Position numbers and translations under genes: made by a program
Notes under the pieces: model-generated
The model's input: only the letters and a program-made list of their open reading frames with translations
Databases searched by the model: none
Told to the model about the DNA's origin: nothing
Assembly: GCF_024721265.1 (NCBI RefSeq)
Contig: NZ_JAMXOC010000021.1
Location: 1 to 57,894 of the forward strand
Origin: Ohessyouella blattaphilus
GTDB taxonomy: Bacteria > Bacillota > Clostridia > Lachnospirales > Lachnospiraceae
Length of the DNA stretch: 57,894 nucleotides
Direction: 5' to 3'
In this document: positions 53,219 through 57,894 of the stretch, one piece after another
How the letters are laid out: each line of letters starts with the position of its first letter
How positions within the stretch are numbered: position 1 is the first letter of the stretch

Positions 53219-54079
53219 TTATGCTTTCTTCTTTACCGGAATCCACAGCTCGCTGTAGTAGTTCTCATCCTGCACGCCCTTTGCGTACTTTGCCGGGTCC
53301 TCATACATTTCAATACAGTACCCCGCGGCAATTTCGTAGTCCTTACAATTAGGTAACCACTCCGAGTAGATCTTCTTATTAAGCTCCTGCATAACTCGTG
53401 GCATCGCTCCCTTACAAGGGAATACGGCCCAGGTAAACGAAGGAATCACCTTTGTCTCGAAGCCCTCAGGGGTATCTTTTGCCGGGTTATAATTATCGGC
53501 AATTAGGTACTGAAACTCGTTACCAGCCATGGACTCATCCATATTGATGCCGTATAGCGAGCAGATCTCTTTTCCTGCTGCCATCTGCTGGAACTCTCCC
53601 CAGAGCTTCGGCACTTCTGTCTGCGCTTCTTCGTACTTAAATGTCCGCATTAACCCTACTACCGCAAATTCCCCTTTTTCTACAATCTTATAATCCATTG
53701 AATAGCCTCCTTCTAGTGCAAATTTAATAGTAAGGGGCGCAAATGATTTAATACTTGCACCGCCTTTTCGCACAGCAGATGGCGTACTTCCGTGAAAGCG
53801 AGTGAATGCCTTCGTGAAACTATCTGGTGAATCGTAACCGTATTTGAGAGCAATTTCGATAATCTTCGCATCTGTCGCCATAAGCTCGCTGCCGGCAAGA
53901 GCTAGCCGGCGACTTCTGATATAGTCCGCCACCGTAAAGTCACACAGCATTGCGAAGCCCTTCTGAAAATAGAAAGGTGAAAGATTCACCGCTCCAGCAA
54001 TTTCGGCAATGGTGATTTCTTCCGTTATGTGCTCTTCGATATAACCGATTGCATCACTGATACATTCTGTCCATCTCAC
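53219..54079 (-). CDS. AraC-family regulator with GyrI-like effector-binding domain
   Basis: The 286 residues carry an N-terminal AraC helix-turn-helix pair (EEITIAEIAGAVNLSPFYFQKGF and ALKYGYDSPDSFTKAFTRFHG) and a C-terminal GyrI/SOUL-fold domain (about 125-286, MDYKIVEKGEFAVVGLMRTF onward), the Rob/BmrR-like type that binds hydrophobic or drug-like ligands. The frame is open to 54190, but a GTG at 54079 has AGGAGG eight bases upstream. The longer version would overlap the HxlR gene. Confidence 0.9.
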   Translation of the reverse strand: MRWTECISDAIGYIEEHITEEITIAEIAGAVNLSPFYFQKGFAMLCDFTVADYIRSRRLALAGSELMATDAKIIEIALKYGYDSPDSFTKAFTRFHGSTPSAVRKGGASIKSFAPLTIKFALEGGYSMDYKIVEKGEFAVVGLMRTFKYEEAQTEVPKLWGEFQQMAAGKEICSLYGINMDESMAGNEFQYLIADNYNPAKDTPEGFETKVIPSFTWAVFPCKGAMPRVMQELNKKIYSEWLPNCKDYEIAAGYCIEMYEDPAKYAKGVQDENYYSELWIPVKKKA

Positions 54080-54162
54080 GCTTTTCACCTCCTGATGTGT
54101 GTCACTATTATCTGCTTTTAGAGGGAGACTTTCCCGACTTTTTATGCTTAGATTTGTCTGCT

Positions 54163-54483
54163 TCACCCTTGGTACTCCGATGCCCAGCACTGCATCTCGC
54201 CAATCACCTTTGATAAGCCCATGCCGCTTTCGGAAAGCTTATACTCTACCCGCACTGGCACTTCGGGATAAACCGTACGAATCACAATCCCTTGTTCCTC
54301 TAATATCCGTAGGTTATCGGTTAACACTTTCTGACTCACATTCTTTAACAAGCGCTTCAGCTCATTGAAGCGTTTTTCACCGTCTAAAAGATAGTAAATA
54401 ATTAGCGGTCGCCATTTGTTCCCGATAATCTGCACTGTCACCTCTATAGGACAGGTTGCCTCTTTATTCTCACATACACCCAT
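54163..54483 (-). CDS. HxlR-family transcriptional regulator
   Basis: The 106 residues match the MarR/DUF24 winged-helix family: CPIEVTVQIIGNKWRPLIIYYL, then RFNELKRLLKNVSQKVLTDNLR and the wing PVRVEYKLSESG. Cys10 (in the ATCPIE segment) is the conserved redox- or electrophile-sensing cysteine of several members; a second Cys lies at position 4. The ATG at 54483 has GGAAGG eight bases upstream. It is divergent from the pirin gene, which it probably controls. Confidence 0.92.
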   Translation of the reverse strand: MGVCENKEATCPIEVTVQIIGNKWRPLIIYYLLDGEKRFNELKRLLKNVSQKVLTDNLRILEEQGIVIRTVYPEVPVRVEYKLSESGMGLSKVIGEMQCWASEYQG

Positions 54484-54553
54484 TGTCAATTCCTTCCTTT
54501 TCCATTCCTCTAATATTCACAGGGGTAAATCCCGTTAGTTACTAAAAGGTACC

Positions 54554-54603
54554 TAGGCTACTTTATTGTGCCTAGTTGCTTTTTTAATTATTGGTATTAT
54601 AAT
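54554..54603 (+). promoter_or_regulatory. Pirin-gene promoter and candidate HxlR operator
   Basis: TTGCTT (54576-54581), 16 bp and TATAAT (54598-54603) lie 43 bases before the pirin ATG. The inverted repeat TAGGC (54554-54558) / GCCTA (54570-54574) lies just upstream and is a candidate HxlR site. Confidence 0.5.
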
Positions 54604-54646
54604 ATAAGTATAACAAAAACACAATACAAATTAAGGAGTGATTTAT

Positions 54647-55351
54647 ATGCTTAGATACTTAGATAGTGACAATTTTGGAACCAGTGACTTAGGATGGCTA
54701 AATAGCCACTTCCACTTTTCATTTGCCGGATATTATAATCCTGATAACATCCAGTTTGGTGTACTTCGGGTTATGAATGATGACTTGGTAATGCCCGGAA
54801 CAGGCTTTGATACCCATCCTCATCAGGATATGGAGATTATTTCTTACGTAGTAGATGGTGAGCTTTCTCACAAGGACAGCATGGGAAGTGAACAGACTTT
54901 AACGAGAGGACAAGTGCAGTATATGAGTGCCGGTACCGGTGTCACTCATAGTGAATATAACCACGGTAAAGATATGCTCCACTTCTTCCAGATTTGGATT
55001 TTCCCGGATAAAAATGGTCATACCCCTAACTATGGCGACTTCCGCTTCGACTGGAACGACCGTAAGGATAAATGGATGAAGATCGCCTCTGGTGATGGCA
55101 ACAGTGAATTCCCAATTCAGATTCACCAGGACGTTCATGTATATGCAACAGAAGTAAGCGCTGGTAATAGCCAGTCCTTTACTGTCGAAAAAGGACGTCA
55201 AGCTTATCTTGCTTTAGTTGAAGGTAACGCTACCGTAAATGGCATCCCGATGAAATCTCGGGACGGTATGGAGATTACGGAAGAAGCGATTACTATTGAA
55301 GCTGAAAAAGATGCTCATTTCCTTTTAATTGAAATGAAGAAATTGAAATAA
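54647..55351 (+). CDS. Pirin family protein
   Basis: The 234 residues have the double cupin of pirins. The metal-binding part reads FDTHPHQDMEIISYVVDGELSHKDS, with ..VTHSEYNH following; the His and Glu residues match the family iron site. Some pirins act as quercetin dioxygenases, others as regulators. The ATG at 54647 has AAGGAG eight bases upstream. Pirin genes beside HxlR regulators often respond to electrophile stress. Confidence 0.92.
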   Translation: MLRYLDSDNFGTSDLGWLNSHFHFSFAGYYNPDNIQFGVLRVMNDDLVMPGTGFDTHPHQDMEIISYVVDGELSHKDSMGSEQTLTRGQVQYMSAGTGVTHSEYNHGKDMLHFFQIWIFPDKNGHTPNYGDFRFDWNDRKDKWMKIASGDGNSEFPIQIHQDVHVYATEVSAGNSQSFTVEKGRQAYLALVEGNATVNGIPMKSRDGMEITEEAITIEAEKDAHFLLIEMKKLK

Positions 55352-55352
55352 T

Positions 55353-55502
55353 CTAACCCTCCCTTCCCTCTTTACGCCTCATCAATCGATATTGATGGGG
55401 CGTTAATTGATAGGTCGCTTTAAATTGCTGAATAAATGACTTTTTGTTAGGAAACCCTGACTCAAATGCAATTTCCTCTAAATTCGCGTCTGATTGAAGC
55501 AT
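55353..55502 (-). pseudogene. 3' remnant of an AraC-family regulator gene
   Basis: The minus strand encodes MLQSDANLEEIAFESGFPNK, KSFIQQFKATYQLTPHQYRL and MRRKEGREG before a TAG. This is the second helix-turn-helix of an AraC regulator with its end. Upstream of 55502 this frame soon hits a stop and no longer resembles AraC, so roughly the first 80% of the gene is missing. Confidence 0.82.
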
Positions 55503-55831
55503 TTCGTCTCAGCGGAAAGATGTTTACTGTTCCAGACTTTATGACGAACACCTCTTGGATTTTTGGTTCAGAAGAAGAGTTTCTCGCTTCTGATAACCAC
55601 GTCTACAATCTAATAGATCATTTGGCCAGTTCAGGTGCCAAGTTTCCACGGATTTATCACAGCTGCGGCGAGCAAGACCCATTATATTCGCTAAACTGCC
55701 AGCTTAAAGATAAGTTTGAAACCCTTGGTAATCATCTCGATTACCAGTGGCAAAGCCTACCTGGTGAACATAACTGGGACTTCTGGGATCCTGAACTAAA
55801 GAAGATTATGAGCTTCATGAAGTTAATATAA
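55499..55831 (+). pseudogene. 3' remnant of an esterase gene (tributyrin esterase/esterase D type)
   Basis: The frame that reads AFRLSGKM, IFGSEEEF, KFPRIYHSCGEQDPLY and PGEHNWDFWD matches the C-terminal third of alpha/beta-hydrolase esterases, with the catalytic Asp (EQD) and His (GEHNW). The nucleophile Ser part is missing. An ATG at 55466 opens the frame, but its first ten codons are antisense to the AraC remnant and not esterase. It has no ribosome site and is probably not made. Confidence 0.8.
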
Positions 55832-55846
55832 GAACGTAATTACAAA

Positions 55847-55887
55847 AGGCTATTTAGTCAACTATAATGCAGTTGACCAAATAGCCT
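55847..55887 (-). terminator. Terminator after the PIN-domain gene
   Basis: AGGCTATTTAGTCAACT (55847-55863) pairs with its mirror (55871-55887, one mismatch) around a 7-base loop; on the minus strand TTTTG follows. It may also end transcripts through the esterase remnant. Confidence 0.75.
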
Positions 55888-55890
55888 AAT

Positions 55891-56559
55891 TTAATCCTCA
55901 CTTAACAACGAGCGTAATTCATTAAATTTTGCTTTCTTATTAATATTATACGTTTTGACGTATTCATTCATCCATTCTTTTTCTGAAGCTTGAAATGGAC
56001 TCACTACAAAACGGTTTATAAAGCGAGCAATGTGAGATTTCATGCTCCATTTCAAATCTGAAGTGTTATTAATCACATCAAATTTAGCTTTTGTTACACT
56101 CGCGCTAAAGTCCCCTCTTAGATAAAGCAATATCAAAAGATCAACGTAGTTTAATGGCACAATCTCATTATCCATGAATTGCAACAACGATGTATATGGA
56201 CCGCCTTGTTTGATGTCGTCTGTAATAAGAGACCAGATTCCTAATGTTTGCGCTAGCGAAATCGCATAAACTTCCCCTAAGTCTTGTGGTGAATAAAGGC
56301 TACGATTCTCCTTTACGTATTCTCTAAATAGACACAAGACACCTCGCTCCTTTAAGCCTTCATCCGTTACCACATTTATTTTTCCTTCTCTAACATCAGT
56401 ATCAAATTCTTCAAGAATATCCCTACCGTGATTTGTCATTTCTACGTCACGTATCTGGCTATACACATATAGCTTTTGAGGAAAATATGAAAATAGGAGC
56501 TCTTTTTCGCCTGCACGATATAAATGAATAATCACATTCGTATCTAAAGACGCCTTCAA
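55891..56559 (-). CDS. PIN-like domain protein
   Basis: The 222 residues begin MKASLDTNVIIHLYRAG and show the spaced acidic residues of PIN nucleases: Asp6, Glu in the DLGEVYAISLAQ helix and the pair in LITDDIKQG. The C-terminal part (about 140-222) is a basic helical extension not found in short PIN toxins. The start overlaps the stop of the upstream peptidase gene by four bases, so both are co-translated. It may be an RNase acting as the effector of the operon. Confidence 0.82.
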   Translation of the reverse strand: MKASLDTNVIIHLYRAGEKELLFSYFPQKLYVYSQIRDVEMTNHGRDILEEFDTDVREGKINVVTDEGLKERGVLCLFREYVKENRSLYSPQDLGEVYAISLAQTLGIWSLITDDIKQGGPYTSLLQFMDNEIVPLNYVDLLILLYLRGDFSASVTKAKFDVINNTSDLKWSMKSHIARFINRFVVSPFQASEKEWMNEYVKTYNINKKAKFNELRSLLSED

Positions 56560-57362
56560 TCATCCAACCTCCCCAGCAAATCATCCAAATTCAAATCTTC
56601 TGCAATTTTTTTAGTCGTATCAATTCCGACATCACTGGGCTTAAGTTTTAAGAAGTTTAATGACTTTTCAAGAGTTTCCTGTGGAATCACACGATTTTCA
56701 TAATTATATAGCACCCATTTTAAAAACTCGTCCGGTATGGCAATCACTTCGCTAGCTTTATTTATATTACAAGAATCATCTAATATCCTAACATAATTAG
56801 ATACACTATTTGCAGATTTCTCTAGTGTCAAACGGTGACGATTTACACTATCTAATAAACTTAAATTTTGCAAACGATTCAAGCACGCTTCGAAACTTAG
56901 ATTAAAAGCAATCATCATCTTCGCAATGTCTAATGCTGCCCATGCAGATTGGCTATTTGGCATCTCATATTCCACATACTTTCTAACCAAGTCCTTAGGA
57001 GCTAAAAACGAAATCGCAAAATGATTTGCTTCTTCTTCCTCGTCACTTGTACCATCAAAATTGTCATCAATGATTTCACTTTTGTCCTCACTCAGATGCA
57101 ACACGTGATGTCCCAGCTCATGTGCAACAGTAAATATTTCCCTTGAAAGTCTTGATGAAGAATTTGAGAATATTATCTTATCGCCGTCTCGTAACTGAGC
57201 AAACCCTAAAACATTCTCCTCACCAATAGGATAGCGGATTAACTTATAACCTCTATCTCTACAATCACGAAAAATATTGACGATTCCGTATGCGTTCTTT
57301 ATATACTGCTCTCGTTCCCTGTCTGCACACATTTCGATTGTTTTTTTCTTTTGATCTAACAT
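56556..57362 (-). CDS. ImmA/IrrE-family metallopeptidase (COG2856)
   Basis: The 268 residues have the zinc-peptidase signature TVAHELGHHVLHL (H81, E82, H85), followed by a downstream Glu-rich helix (DEEEEANHFAISFLAP) that supplies the third zinc ligand. The C-terminal 120 residues are helical. Family members cleave a partner repressor after DNA damage or other cues, as ImmA does to ImmR. Here the likely partner is the Xre gene 11 bases upstream. Unlike ICE versions it is followed by a PIN gene. Confidence 0.9.
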   Translation of the reverse strand: MLDQKKKTIEMCADREREQYIKNAYGIVNIFRDCRDRGYKLIRYPIGEENVLGFAQLRDGDKIIFSNSSSRLSREIFTVAHELGHHVLHLSEDKSEIIDDNFDGTSDEEEEANHFAISFLAPKDLVRKYVEYEMPNSQSAWAALDIAKMMIAFNLSFEACLNRLQNLSLLDSVNRHRLTLEKSANSVSNYVRILDDSCNINKASEVIAIPDEFLKWVLYNYENRVIPQETLEKSLNFLKLKPSDVGIDTTKKIAEDLNLDDLLGRLDD

Positions 57363-57372
57363 TTTACCCCCA

Positions 57373-57702
57373 TTACTCTTGGTTAGTCACCTTCATGTAT
57401 GCGCGTTTATTGGCATAGAAAATATCAATCATTTCTAAAACCTCGTTTACAGAATCCGCTTTAGAACTTGCATTCCGATACGAAACTGCTTGCCTTTTCT
57501 CTAAAACACAGGTGATATCACTGACTGTAACGTCTAAAATGGTGCTAATTTTCTGAAGATTATCTAAGGTGACATCGTTAATACCATTTTCAATTCGTGC
57601 ATATTTTTGGCGGCTAACGCCCATACTATTTGCCACAAATTCTTGGGTTAACCCTTTACTTGTTCGCAAATCGCGAATTCGATCTCCCAGTACTTTGTTC
57701 AT
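57373..57702 (-). CDS. Xre-family transcriptional regulator
   Basis: The 109 residues have a standard Cro/cI helix-turn-helix (LRTSKGLTQEFVANSMGVSRQKYARIENG) and a helical C-terminal tail (about 70-109) that may contact the peptidase. GAAAGGGAG lies before the ATG. It is the first gene of the operon with the ImmA/IrrE peptidase and PIN protein and probably represses it. Confidence 0.92.
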   Translation of the reverse strand: MNKVLGDRIRDLRTSKGLTQEFVANSMGVSRQKYARIENGINDVTLDNLQKISTILDVTVSDITCVLEKRQAVSYRNASSKADSVNEVLEMIDIFYANKRAYMKVTNQE

Positions 57703-57740
57703 CTGAACACTCCCTTTCTAAGTAACGGTTATTCACATAT

Positions 57741-57769
57741 ATTATATAGGGAAAAGAATTATCAATCAA
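57741..57769 (-). promoter_or_regulatory. Predicted promoter of the Xre-ImmA-PIN operon
   Basis: The minus strand reads TTGATT (57764-57769), 17 bp and TATAAT (57741-57746), 38 bases before the Xre start codon. Confidence 0.65.
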
Positions 57770-57840
57770 GTTTTATGTTTTATTTTTGTAACATTTTAAG
57801 ATAAATTTAATTAATATGTTCCGTTTTTATTACGTGCTTT

Positions 57841-57894
57841 ATCGAGTAGGAGGCGGTGACTAACCGCCGTCCTCTCACAGCACCGTACGTACCG
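57841..57894 (-). mobile_element. 3' end of a group IIC intron (rest lies off the right edge)
   Basis: On the minus strand the sequence CGGTACGTACGGTGCTGTG and GAGAGG is the 3' half of domain V of group IIC introns (the Oceanobacillus intron has ACGGUACGUACGGUGGUGUGAGAGG). A short domain VI hairpin follows (GGCGG...CCGCC) and the end ...CTCGAT at 57841. The intron body and any reverse transcriptase lie to the right. Its orientation is the same as the intron fragment at 1-55. Confidence 0.88.

Noticed and set aside
55466-55831. Intact 121-residue protein
   Set aside because: The first ten or so codons are antisense to the AraC remnant, there is no ribosome site, and the rest is the catalytic-Ser-less tail of an esterase.

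Overview
The window reads as a contig from a low-GC Gram-positive anaerobe of the Bacillota, most likely class Clostridia. The evidence is a Na+-type V/A-ATPase operon, a large SRP RNA with an Alu domain, SAM-I and lysine riboswitches, purine-rich Shine-Dalgarno sites, a Cys-type MurA, and sortase-built pili. Family and genus cannot be fixed from the sequence. Both ends lie inside group IIC introns on the minus strand: the first 55 bases are an intron 5' end and the last 54 bases an intron 3' end. The window was therefore probably cut by an assembler at copies of a repeated intron.

Bases 1-22,600 are core genes, almost all on the minus strand. A SAM-I riboswitch and terminator (control region of a gene to the left, outside the window) are followed by murA, aroK and a nine-gene V-type ATPase operon (order of transcription H-I-K-E-C-F-A-B-D). 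Next is an operon of a 33-residue membrane peptide, a VanW protein, an AIR-synthase C-terminal-domain protein, an Lrp regulator, an aminotransferase and TrmL. After that come a radical SAM protein divergent from the SRP RNA gene, then tadA, dgt, an HTH protein with an acidic tail, a family 2 glycoside hydrolase and a phosphopantetheinyl transferase.

Bases 22,600-28,460 are mixed: a HAD phosphatase, a ZIP metal transporter, dapA under a lysine riboswitch with a hairpin-rich repeat in its leader, a higBA toxin-antitoxin pair that appears to be leaderless, a methyltransferase and an HTH protein of unknown function.

Bases 28,460-53,110 form a cell-surface island. A MalT-like LuxR regulator faces a pilus operon (vWA tip pilin, LPLTG backbone pilin, two class C sortases, one small protein). 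Repeated CAGTA-type boxes lie between them and one sits where the -35 of the pilus promoter should be. Two very large surface proteins follow on the minus strand: 1,254 residues with a beta-helix, and 2,921 residues with a glycine-rich block and about 18 InlB-type repeats. A LytS-like kinase and a response regulator with a SARP/BTAD-like output region lie upstream of the larger one.

Bases 53,200-57,894 are accessory: an AraC/GyrI-like regulator, a divergent HxlR-pirin pair, a deletion scar joining the tails of a divergent AraC gene and an esterase gene, and an Xre / ImmA-IrrE / PIN operon next to the right-hand intron end. The surface island and the Xre-protease-PIN operon are the best places to look for undescribed biology.
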